In this document: in pieces, positions 49,909 to 61,364 of the stretch
Position numbering within the stretch: the stretch's first letter is position 1
Layout: every line of letters begins with the position of its first letter
Assembly: GCA_903813345.2 (NCBI GenBank)
Contig: CAIIXF020000006.1
Coordinates: 13,832,348-13,896,347 of the forward strand
Reading direction: 5' to 3'
DNA length: 64,000 nt
Origin: Owenia fusiformis
Lineage: Eukaryota; Annelida; Polychaeta; Sabellida; Oweniidae
Translations under genes and position numbers: made by a program
Notes under the pieces: generated by a model
Databases searched by the model: none
What the model was told of the DNA's origin: nothing
Seen by the model: only the letters and a program-made list of their open reading frames with translations

Positions 49909-52900
49909 GTGGTTTAGTAGAGATGTCATGTTCAGTCATCTACCCTAATTTATCTTGAAACCATTTTTCGTATAATTCAATGTGACCATCCATAGAGATA
50001 AAATAATTATTGAGTGATAACCTTTCCACTGAATATCTCCCCAAGGTATCAACCCGGAACAAGGCATGGTAGTTGTGTTTTTCAAGTCAGAATTCCATGG
50101 AAAAGAGAAGAATTAACAAGGAATAAACTAAACAGCATGTAGAAAACTCATAAAATGGTATAGAAATGCAAGATATTGAAGTACAACATTCTTTTAGCAA
50201 AAATTCAGAAAATCTCAGGAATATTTTGAACAGGTTGGTATCTCCCAGTGGTGCACAATTCTAAGGTTCTTAATCCAAAATAGGTATTTAGGCATTTGGA
50301 TGTGACATGTGAGGACGAAGTTGAATGTATAAGTGGGGGCAGTGTAATCAATAATGTGTTCTATCTCATTTTTTCCGATTATCTTTTCATCATTTTATTA
50401 ACTGCTGATCCATGAAATACCTCAATATACTTTTCAATATTTTGCAATGTTTATGAAATTGAATGTTGCTACAGTTCTATGGATTTCAACACTGAAGGCA
50501 AATCATATCATGAGAAGTAAAACTATTTTTCTGATAACAACAGGCTGTAGTATATTAATTCTCTGGAACAAATACCATGGAACATTTCACAATTCTGTCT
50601 TTGACAGTCAAATAAATACCTATCAATAATGAATTAAAGCATACCACATTGTGTACATGTGTTGAACATTTGGAAGGGACATGGTCGGATTTGAGCAAGA
50701 AATGTAATTCTGCTTAAGATGGTTATCAAGATATTTGTATTTCTTTGGGCCTACCCAGGAGGCTGAATTCACACTAGCAATTATCTCATAAATAATAATA
50801 TTGCATCATCAAATCAATTTGTTAACACCTTTTAAATCTAAATCCTTCCAGTAATTATCTCCTAAACAGTAATTAAGTACCATCCAATCAATATCCCAAC
50901 ACCTCTATGGCAAGATCCATGTCATAATAACATACATATCAGTATTACAGTAATCTGGTGTTAAATCAAGCATGTCAGAAGTAAGAATGTAGATCTTGTT
51001 AAATCACACAGAGATGCATGTGTTACTGATTAGTCAAATTATGTCATGTAATTAAAACAGTTGGATTAACCCATGGATTCCTGTAATGGGGTATTAATTG
51101 GTTTTTAATTAGAACACATAGAGATCCAGGAGCAGGTGAATGCATCTGTTTAAACACTAGAGGAACATGTCCCAAGATGCATTGGTCATATCATAATATG
51201 TCCCCTGTAGTAATAATATTAGATAATGGTCAAGAATGATGGGATACAAGTTCTTTCACTTATATTTATGCAAATGATAATTCCTCCAGAGGTCATAATT
51301 GCAAGTACACATATGTAGTAGATATTTATTTGCTCATTTGGTCCTTCCTCAAAATTCACCATGATTCCTGTTTCACAAAAATCTGGGATATTTTGCCTAA
51401 TACTAGTATCTGTATCTACCAATGTTTTAGTATGAAGACTACATTTAGTTGGCTCGATTCCATGCTTATTTTTCTCATGGTCCATTGTATGTACAAAATG
51501 TATGATTAGTTAGACATCAGTTTATGTTCAGGTTTATCATTGAGCATTGATGATAAATGATATATGTCCAATTAGAGATGACAGTTATTAGCTTTAATTA
51601 ACTTATTCTTCTCATCTACTACATATTCTGGATTAATATAAATGTGGCTTATCATAATTTCACTGGATTATGAGGGATTATAAAGATCACATAGCTGTTT
51701 ATTATGTTGTCCTACTTCAGTATCAGTGTTTAGTTTTAATTATTTATAGGGCTTTGTTTTCATTATGTCACTGCAAACAATCAGTAAGTGCTATTCTATC
51801 TGATACATAGACAAATCACATTGTTGTATCTATTGCATATACTACCTCTTGAAGGACTAATTGGAATTGCTTAATCAAGCACTATATAGCAAGAGAACCG
51901 AAGCTTGTTTTGATCCAAAAAGCGATCTAAAATTTTACAAACTCTGGGCCAAACAATTTCAGGTTTTGAGTCTACTTTGTGTATAGCAGAAGTAAAAACT
52001 GTATATGTGTATATATTTAAGATCGATGGACATATCCTACAGGGTATAGCACTTGGTCTTCATTTATGAAATAACCTGATTATGATGATATATTGAAAAT
52101 ATGTCTGACTTAGACCTTGCAAAAATGAGAGAAAGTGAAGAGGACCAGCAAGGAATATACCAGTACATGCTCTAAATGCAATGTTATAGAAAAGCAAGAA
52201 CAGTCATATTTTGAGAGAAAATTAAAAAGAATGTTAAGAAAATTATCATGGCATGAGTTATTTCTGCCAAATGGGCTTATAATGCCAGGTTAAATATGCT
52301 ACAGATTTACCTATTGCTAGAGAAATTACAGATATTTGCATAACAATGGTCATAAATGGCTAGAATAATAGGCCATATTTTCCCCAGCAAAACATTGTTG
52401 ATTTTGCGCTTTATTCCAATATTTTCCAATAATCTTTTGTCAATTATAGCATTTGTTTCAAAGCAAGTATTTTCGCATTTTAACACATCATCAGTTACTA
52501 GAAAGTCATTGATGTCTCAATTTTCTGGATCTCTAATCCCCCTCATCTTGTTCCCCCTCCCTCTTATCCATCCCCATATGGAGCTAAGGGGCATACATGT
52601 TTAATGAAAGACTAGTATCTTGTATCTTTCTATATTTTACATTTATTCTGTAGAGCAAAGATGCTTATCCAGATTTAAGTGATTCAGTATTCTTTATGTG
52701 TGGCAATTCTTTAACCTACGTGTGGCATCATCAAAAATAGATATGGAATAAACCAGAAGGATGTCCGTAAGTTTTCATAACTAACCTGCCAAGTTTAGCC
52801 AATTGCTTATGTTGATCATCGTAGATGTTTCGGAATCTGTAAATAGAAAGCTTTATGGATTGGTTTTTAATACTGCCTATTAACAAAATTAATATAATAA

Positions 52901-55900
52901 AATGAGTTCATCCTATTTTATGAACATGGTTTCAATCAAATCTCTTTGTATTCCAGACAGGGATAAGTAACATAAATATATAGTTGCCATGGTAACATAA
53001 TAGAATATATTCCATAAAGCAAAATATTAATAGCAGATAGAACAGCGAAACAAACCGATATTCATGATTTATGACCAGCATGGTACCATGATATCTCCCA
53101 TGTTTTTGGCAGTAATAGTATAATAATATCAAAACCTATAAATTATACCCCCAGCATTATTATTAATATATGAAATTTTATTGATATTTTATTTCTATTA
53201 TTGATATTTTATTTCTATTAATGGTTTATATCTGTTATTGTAACAGCACATGGTCAGCCCTGATGTGAAAGATACCTGTATGGAAAGGGAGTGGGTTGGT
53301 CTCTGGCACAGGTGCTAATGAATGATATACAATGGACATGAAATCCAAATGTGTGATCAGATTAATGTAATTAGTAAAATATAATGAGTGTCACGCTTGA
53401 TATTGTAACATAAGTAGCTGGCATGCAATGATTTATCATACCAAAATTCCCCCTCATTTCTTGACTTTCCCCTATTGTTCTTTTAATTTTCCTGTATCAC
53501 AAAGTAGCTAAAAAATCTATATACAAACCAAGATAAAGCTGAAACATATAGACACACTAAACCATATAATGTAGACTTGATGAAAACTAAACAAGACCAA
53601 GAGCCTGTTTACCTTAAGTGAAACTAACACACTTGAGTTCTTCTCCAAGATTTCAAAGGTATTTAAAGGATTTACACAAAGATAAACGTATTAGTTCTCT
53701 CATCAGTGTGATCGTACTTAAATGTTTTTTCATGTTTTCCGCTAATAAACATGCTGTAGCCATTGAGACCTGCTGCTAGCTAGCATCTTGGCCAGATTTA
53801 GAAGATAATCAAACATGATATTATTGAGAAATCTTAAAGAATATGAAATTCTTCTCAGGGAGATATATTTCTCCTTTAGGAGATCAGTGTGCTAGAATTG
53901 TAATCAGATTAGAAAACAAGCAAATTTTGAAAACATAAATCTTCAGACTAAGATATTTTTTTCCTTTGGGAGACCATTGTTCATAATATTTAGGCGAGGA
54001 CTTTCTCCCTTGTTGTATACTTAGTAAAATACATTTCCATTTTCATACTTGTTGATTCTCCAATCTAACAGCTTACTTACAAGCCAAAGCAATGCTTTGC
54101 ATCTTGTACTCATTTACATGGACAGTGCCTGAATTCAATATATTTTCTAGATAATCTGCATCATACTGTACAGTGAATCTATCTGGAACTGCATCAGTTG
54201 TAGTGCACACTTGTCTCTCAACCTGGAATCACTCTAATATGAGAATGTAGAATTGGTTACAAAGTGTTGAACCATTTTCTGTAACAGAATCAACATATTG
54301 TTCCATTCATTCTTACAGAGCAACCAATTGTATATCTTGTTGCAATAAATACCTTACCCTTGCCAAACTGAGAGCAATGGAGAGCATTTGCAAAGTATAT
54401 CAACAGGTCTTGTCAGTTTCCTCGTACTTATTGAACTGCTCTATAGCTGTCTTGCAAAATACAAAAGCTGAAGAGATGCCTTGTTTTCTATTGGTTCCAG
54501 TTGTTGAATTTGCTCCTATTTTTCAAGACATAAACCATAGGATTTGATGATTTTGGTGCTAATTTCAGCAGGTGTTTTGTATTATTACATCTTAATGGTG
54601 TTCCAGAATATTCATAATTCCTTGTTCTGTTTCAGTAGAGAAGAATGGAATGAGCAAGGGACAGAGTCAATAGTCATAAAGTAAACACAGATTATATATA
54701 AATACAAGATATACTTGTATAATACTTCAACTCTTGAAAATCTTGAGAATCTTGAAATTCCTGGATCAAAGTGAGATCTTTTGAACAGGTGCAATGCATT
54801 ATGGGAACATCATGGATCCAACATGGCTCACCAGGACAGCTTTTAACCATGACATAACACCTAGAATAACCCCTCTGTTAAGTTCAAGATATTTATCTGA
54901 GATAATATAGAAAACACTTGCCACTTTCATACAGTAATTACATGGAAGATTTTGAGTTATGGAACTACTTCCACTGATGGCAGAATACATTGCTCCCATT
55001 TCTAGAACAAAAAAAAATGAGTATGATATGATATATGTAAAGTGAATGGGATGTGGTGGATAGAGATGTCAGAGATCTGCCACTCAGTAATATGCTTGAA
55101 ATATAAACAGATTTATGTCACGTTTCAGCTCTAAGAATATAACATAAGGAGGGTGAATAAGCAAGGAAGCCGTTCTAAATCGTATATTGTTTATTTCATG
55201 ATTAAAAATGAATTAAATTGATGTGACTTGAGTTTTGTGGAATGTTTGCATAATTACAACACCATGGAAACCAACTGGCAAGAAATCTCGCCTAACAAAA
55301 TATTATTTTAGACATTACAATCTATGTTTTGTCCTTTACCTACTTGTTAATCTTGTTTTGATTTTGTTTCACTGAATATGATTTTGATTGTTCTTGCTCC
55401 CTCAAGAGTTGACTCATAAGGCATGTTCTCAAGAGTACCTTCGAGCTATTGTAGTGTTAATATACCAGGTATACCCGACCTACTGCCTTTTATACCCACA
55501 GTGCTTCAACAATAGTAAAAAGCCTTATATTTAATTTGGAAAATTTGTTCCAATATTATATTGTTTTCACCGTTAAGATTGATGGTAAGGTTTCAGTCTA
55601 CAAACTTACTCAACAATTATGAAAATTGAATATCTCACATCTAACATACTTCAAATCTGTTAATTCAATTCTACATATCAAAATTACCGTTGCAGATTCA
55701 TATTAACTGTCTATTTAAGCATATTTAACGGAAGCAAATTCAATTTTCTAGATACTTGATGTTATTAACGGTGTATAGAATATGAGCGAAATGACAAAAT
55801 TATAGGGTGTTCGAGAATTGAGATGTCAAATTCAAAATATAAATATGGTGATTCTGTTTGAAAAATAACTTTCTTTTATAGAAATGTCAAGCTTTTATGA

Positions 55901-56056
55901 TTCACAAACAATGCTCCTATGTATAATGTGTGAATTAGTAGAAAAAACTGGAGAGAAAATCATTTATTATAGAATATCTCTACCTAGTATGAAGGTTGTA
56001 CTTTAATTGCATATAAGAGTTCATATGTAAAGTGTTTGTTTTGTAAGTTGTTAAAA
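49909..56056. other. Intron 1 block: AT-rich, one short tandem repeat
   Basis: No gene recognised. It contains an exact 20-bp tandem pair at 53181-53220 and short TCTTGA(A/G)AA reiterations near 54732-54755. Confidence 0.45.
53181..53220. repeat. 20-bp tandem repeat, two exact copies
   Basis: TTGATATTTTATTTCTATTA occurs twice, at 53181-53200 and 53201-53220, with no mismatch. Confidence 0.9.
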
Positions 56057-56062
56057 ATGGTT

Positions 56063-56261
56063 CAGGCCCGTAGCCAGGATTTCCCAAGGGGGGTTCAGTT
56101 TTCAAAAATTTCCAGGGGGGTTTACATTTGACAATTTTGGCCCAAATATGGCTAAAATCACTTGAGAAGGGCTCAAAATGGTGAAAAACTGCATGATTTT
56201 GAAAGAATTTTTGACCAGGGGGGGGGGGTGAACCCTGTGAACCCCCCTGGCTACGGGCCTG
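56063..56261. mobile_element. 199-bp MITE with perfect 16-bp terminal inverted repeats
   Basis: The element begins CAGGCCCGTAGCCAGG (56063-56078) and ends with its exact reverse complement (56246-56261). The hexamer ATGGTT flanks both ends (56057-56062 and 56262-56267), a likely target duplication. The interior carries G-runs next to both ends. GGCCCGTAGCCAGG-type ends are widespread in invertebrate genomes. I recall similar ends from PIF/Harbinger or ISL2EU-type elements, but the family assignment is tentative. The minus-strand ORF at 56102-56434 reads through it and is not a gene. It lies only about 260 bp upstream of exon 2. Confidence 0.85.
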
Positions 56262-56526
56262 ATGGTTGAAAGAATATTGATGTTCTTATAAATATAGTGT
56301 GTGTTTGTAAAAATGAATATGATATTAACTAATATAAGCATGATATGTATCAGGGGGAAGGGGTATACTGGTACAATAAGAGTTGAAGAACTTATCCTCG
56401 AGTCATTAGGTCTCGTACACAAAAGCGCATACAATTTTTAACTTTGTTTCATTCTAGAGACTCCTTATTCTGTATGAATTTACATCTTATGTACATCTAG
56501 TATCTATGTTCATCTTATATTTTCAG

Positions 56527-56632
56527 ATAAATGCAAAAAAGACCTTGGGATGAAACGTAATGGAATACCTGATTCTGCAATCACTGCAAGCTCATCATAT
56601 GATGAAAAAAGTGTGGGTCCACGATATTCCAG
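56527..56632 (+). CDS. Discoidin domain receptor, exon 2 (start of the discoidin domain)
   Basis: A 106-bp exon between TATATTTTCAG and AG/GTAAGT, entered in phase 1 and left in phase 2. It encodes the opening of the F5/8 type C (discoidin) fold: a first cysteine in KCKKDLGM, then IPDSAITASS, the first collagen-facing loop SSYDEKS and the approach to PRYS. These match the order seen in human DDR1/DDR2 (C..PLGM, IPDEDITASS). The cysteine is expected to pair with the last cysteine of the domain, which lies outside the window. At the position of DDR2 Trp52 this protein has Tyr. The Asp at the exon 1/2 junction depends on the splice. Confidence 0.85.
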
Positions 56633-59348
56633 GTAAGTGTCTAACATCACAAGGAATGCTTGACATTGGCTGAATCTCATTCAGCTTTTGATAATGTTAT
56701 AGTCAGTCAATAGATGTCGCTTTGGGCATGACTGTTACACATCATTTTTCTGTATAATTAGAATGACATATCATGTTTTTTTCTATTTCTTTATAATTTA
56801 GAGTGTTGAGTTTATGTCTGATTTTTCTTCCTGCTTTTTACTCTCTTCAGCTATAAAGGATGGGGGGGGGTTGTTTGTAGAATGAACCGACAGAGTTTTT
56901 AGATTCAAATACTTGGCCAGTTAGCCACCTTGACCCTCCTGCCAAATCTCAGGAATTGTGTCAGGTTTCTGCGACTGTTTGTTTTATATTATTTCGTAAG
57001 TGTGTGCTTCAAACAAAGTGTTGAATGGTTAAATCTAAGTTTATCTGATTTATAGACATTACTTAACATTCTCCCTGGGTCTTATCTTGGAATTAATGTT
57101 GAAAGAAAACAGTAACAAAAGTTGACCTGCTATACTAAACACATTGTGCTATTTCTTTCAATAGCAAAAATTAAAAAATACTGAGTTAATCCTTAGTCAA
57201 CCTATAATAATTGAAGATGAATATTGAAATCCCATTTATCAATCATTTCTCCCGATTATTTGTTTTTCCCTTTAATACTCTTACACTATAGAAATGTTTA
57301 AGATTCTGCCGATATATGTTTAGGTTAAAGATTTTTTGTACTTATTTATCCCGATCCTTTTTTGTAGAATGCTCGTCATAACAAAAGAGCTAATTGCTTG
57401 AAGTGACACCTAGGACAAAAGCTTTTTGTTGAGCGCAGACACAGTGTCGGTGCATTAATAAATAAAATCAAGAAATATCAGGAATTCTTTAAGTGCTAAA
57501 GATCGATAGAAGACTGTGGTCATTTGAGTTTATTTCTTCCCTTGGGGTAAAACCTTTATGTGGCAAGACATTCTCGACAATCTAGATTTTTTGTTATTGT
57601 GAAAATGATCATTCTACCTACAGTCATATTCGTTTTATTCTCAAACATTTGAAGGAATACCTGATTACCTCACTAGTTCATGCAAGAAATGACTAAATGA
57701 CTAATCTCACTGAGCCCAAAATGTTCAAAATTGCAGTGACAGCTCCTATCTCAACAACAAAAAGAAAATATTTGAAGAAAATGTTAAAAATCAAAAGTGC
57801 TACCATGTTGAATATACAAACTAAATCATTGTTATTGAAATCTGTTACGTACACTTCTACTTTCATCAATTTATTTCAGTTTATTCTGACCTTACATAAC
57901 TTGAAATAATGATTTATCTTAAAAATGAAAATATGTCAACTTATCTTGACTTTGTTTGGAATAAACATAAGAATTAAGATCTCAGCCTGATCATTTTATT
58001 GGAAGCAAAGACCTCTCTACAAGTATTGGAAAATGTGTCCTTTTTAAGATGAGTAATCAATGGTGAAATTTGATAGTTATTCCATCATAGAAAATACACT
58101 ATCCATGTTTATACATGGAGGTTCATTCTAACTGGACATACATGCATTGACAAAATTATTTAGTTTTAAAGCAAATGTTGACTGCAATTTTCTCATTACC
58201 TGAATTAAAATATGTGGAATGTGGAGGATTTATAAGAATAATAGCGTTGAGATGTGCTTGTAGCACTATGTATCCGGGAATCCACTTTGTAACAATGGCA
58301 TCCTGGTGAGAAAGTTTATAGAAAATCTTTATATTACATTCCAACCTTTTAGATTCCCTTTGAACCAAGACTAAAAATAATCAGTCAATCGTTACATATT
58401 GTTCTATCATAAAAGATAATATATGTTCCATTTTGCATCCTCTTGTCATTTTGCTTTTACAGAATACAAATCGTTTCGCATATTGAAAATCGACGAGAAA
58501 ATTATGTCTGAATATTTCTTCTCTTAATATTATGTTATATCTTAATATTTATTGTTATAATGTTGTGTTATTTTTTCCAAATGAACCTAGACAAATGTTG
58601 ATTCCTTTGAGTATGGCAGATAATAAGTTCTTTGATGTATATGTGAATGTATAGGTATAATCAATGGCAGACAAATGAGGTATGCCAGGGGTGCATATTT
58701 TCAGCACATATTTTCATGAGTGGGAAGAAAAATTACTACTATCTGTTAGTAGTATTAGTGTTACGAGTTATAGAGAAAGATTTTACATATCTTTTCCCAT
58801 CCAAAAATTCTTTATGTTTTAGTTTTCTTAGAGAGCTCTCTGGTAGTTTATAGGTGTTTAATATATCTTTTATATAGTTTGAGGTGTTTGCTATAGGTAT
58901 ATAGATTTGATTTCCTCAGACTGACTTATCTTTTATTACATACAGCTCATGCAGCATGGAATTTCAGGTTTTTGTGTGGTATACATGTATGTTCAAGAGG
59001 TAAGAAACAACTGTACAAACAAAACTAAAAATGATTTCTCATCGAATTTAGAACAGGAAGTTAATGGATAATTTTAAGCAGATATGTCTTGTATCAGCCT
59101 TTGACTGAGTGCAGGAGCTCAAAGGGCTAGGATACAAGAAATGATTGCATTATTAAATCACCCATAATTCATTCGGTCATGTGCTTTAATTCTGTTCATA
59201 CAATTTAAAAGATTTTGTACAGTAGGCTGAAAAATATAGAATTCATATTATATACTGTGTTCTGATTGGCTAGCCTAGCTATATGTGTATTTCACATTCA
59301 TCAGGCCACTGCATTCATTTAATCAAATATTTTAACCGGATATTAATT

Positions 59349-59420
59349 CAAATTACATGCCATCATAGTAAAGTCAAATTACCTGACATCACAATAAAGT
59401 CAAATCACCTGACATCATTC
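59349..59420. repeat. 26-bp tandem repeat, nearly three copies
   Basis: CAAATTACCTGACATCACAA-type units start at 59349, 59375 and 59401, with a few mismatches and the third copy truncated. Confidence 0.8.
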
Positions 59421-60778
59421 GATGGAATGGCAGCACTTTATAGCCTTCTTGCACAGCCTGAGTCTGTCATTATCTCGTACAGGAAACTTTATAGAACAGT
59501 ATTTTTGATTCAGTCTTATGTGCAAAATAGAGGAACTAGAGGGATATATAAGATGAAGGAATGAGTTTCCCATTTTTTGAGAGTTAACCTAAAACAATCT
59601 TACATTTTATTTACATCTAGAAAGACAAAACCTAGAAAATCCAAGATGTGAGCTATATCTTTTGGTCAGGTATCCTACACTTTCTCCCCGATAGTCTTTT
59701 TATTCACAATAAAGCATTGCTAAATTAAGGGGATTAAGCAACACTGAGTAATCTATAGTGATTTACCGCATTTTACGCTCATCCTTTTTCCGATAAACTT
59801 GCACCATAATTATCGCCTAGCAGCATTTTACACTGTATATTAATTTATTAATATTGCATCTGAATCAGAGTATCTTTTATATGACTGTAATTCTTTGCAT
59901 CAAATGTGAAACATTAAATCATGTGATATACTAGTACTTAAGGATGTGTTTCTTGAGCGGCGTGCTTGGTGAGCCATTCAAAGTTAAAATGTAACTCCAT
60001 CAAAACATTTCACCCTGTCTCCTGGAGGAGAAGCCCCGTATCTAGGTGCCTTATCACATCTCCTAATAAATAAATGAACCTAGGAACACATTTAGACTGT
60101 CCAATATTAAGTCTTCATGATCAAACAAATTTACAGGAAAAGAAAATTTTCTCCTTATGAAATCAAGACAAGTATAGATAAGAACCTTTCTCTAAATGAA
60201 TTTTTCACATTTTTCTTTGGTATTATTATTGACCAATATGCATTTAAGTGTCATCCCCAAGTGGTAATGTCACATACAGTTCACCTCAAAGCATAATTCA
60301 ATTAGCCAATTTCCGTGTAAAAATGATCACACTCTGGTTTCCCCAATTAGAAATTAGGAGTGAAAAGAGGTGAAAAAGCAGGAGATAAAGTCAGCACTTC
60401 TGAAGTTGACATTTCAAATTATATAGATATTCAAAAATATCAGTCCCCTCATTGAGATCTTAGGGAGAAAACTTGAAATCAACATGATTGTCGTGTAAAT
60501 ATATTTGGCTGGTGAAACATGGAATTTCTTACCTATATTAGATGTAGTCTCTGAGTCACTGTCATGTACTTTCTCAGTCTGATTATTCGGACGTTTGGAC
60601 AAAGGGAAACAATTACAAGCAATTTAACAACTGATGACATGTCATGAAATCCTGCAAAATATCTAAACTATTTCCACTAAGTCTTATTAGTAAAGAAAAA
60701 ACTTTTTACATTAAGCTATGAACTTACATATACAATCATTAATTTCCTCAGGATTTCTCATTAATTTGCATGAAAAGT

Positions 60779-61202
60779 CTAGAAATGTGTTTGGATTTCA
60801 TTTTTGAAAGAGACCCAACTTGAAACTAATGGAATTTCTAATTTCATTAGGCTTTTCTTACTCATGTAATATATGTCATACTCAGCTTTTCTTAGTGCTC
60901 TTATGAAATGTAATGGTTCGAGAACATTGTCTTGTATCAAGTCTTTTTCAGAAGCACTTAATGGGAATAATATAGATGGTCTCTCTGGGCTTTTAGAAAG
61001 TGATTCAGCACCATCTATAGTCAATTCAGCTCCATCCAAAATATATGAACTAAATAATAATTTACCATTACTTACACTGAACATGTTTCTCCCACAAACT
61101 AACCATTTAATGCATACTTTAGATAATACCTGTATATATTCCATACATATAATATTGATAATACAATTCTTGTACTTTTTCCATTGGGCTATTTGTATAT
61201 GA
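60779..61202 (-). other. ORF open on both strands, coding status doubtful
   Basis: The minus strand is open from 61144 to 60779 (121 codons, ATG start) and the plus strand from 60873 to 61202 (109 codons). The minus-strand product has more balanced composition, including LDGAELTIDGAESLSKSPER and a charged stretch ALRKAEYDIYYMSKKSL. I recognise no domain. It could be a fragment of a retrocopied gene, an antisense exon, or chance. It sits just ahead of exon 3 but ends before the acceptor, so it is not an extension of that exon. Confidence 0.2.
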
Positions 61203-61222
61203 AAGTTAATGTATATTTGCAG

Positions 61223-61364
61223 AATTCGAAGTGAGGAGAAAGGTGGCGCTTGGTGTCCCTTAGCTACAATTGGAAAAGATGTCTATGAGTGGCTCCAGAT
61301 TGATCTCGGTAACCTCACTGTTATCACTATGGTGGAAACACAGGGAAGATTTGGCAATGGACAG
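61223..61364 (+). CDS. Discoidin domain receptor, exon 3 (discoidin domain, middle)
   Basis: A 142-bp exon between TATATTTGCAG and CAG/GTTGGT, completing the split Arg codon (AG/A) from exon 2 and ending in phase 0. Family hallmarks are SEEKGGAWCP, WLQIDLGNL, ITMVETQGRFGNGQ. In human DDR2 the equivalents are SEEGDGAWCP, FLQIDL and TQGRHAGGHG. The Cys of AWCP corresponds to DDR2 Cys73, and the Arg of TQGR to the collagen-contact residue Arg105. DDR2 Asp69 is replaced by Gly. These motifs, especially GAWCP, separate DDRs from other discoidin proteins such as neuropilins and contactin-associated proteins. Confidence 0.92.

Larger units (their letters stand above)
4231..56526 (+). other. Receptor intron 1 (about 52.3 kb)
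   Basis: Inferred intron between the signal-peptide exon and the first discoidin exon. It starts GTACGT (or GTGGTA three bases earlier) and ends TATATTTTCAG. It contains several short transposons and simple repeats but no recognisable nested gene on either strand. A long first intron after the signal-peptide exon is common in animal receptor tyrosine kinase genes and often hosts enhancers. The extent depends on exon 1 being correctly assigned. Confidence 0.55.
56633..61222 (+). other. Receptor intron 2 (about 4.6 kb)
   Basis: Begins GTAAGT and ends TATATTTGCAG. It holds a G-run near 56863, a 26-bp tandem repeat at 59349-59420 and an ORF open on both strands at 60779-61202. No nested gene is established. 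Confidence 0.8.

Noticed and set aside
56102-56434. 110-codon minus-strand ORF as a protein
   Set aside because: Its C-terminal half is translation of the 199-bp MITE, a common source of false predictions.
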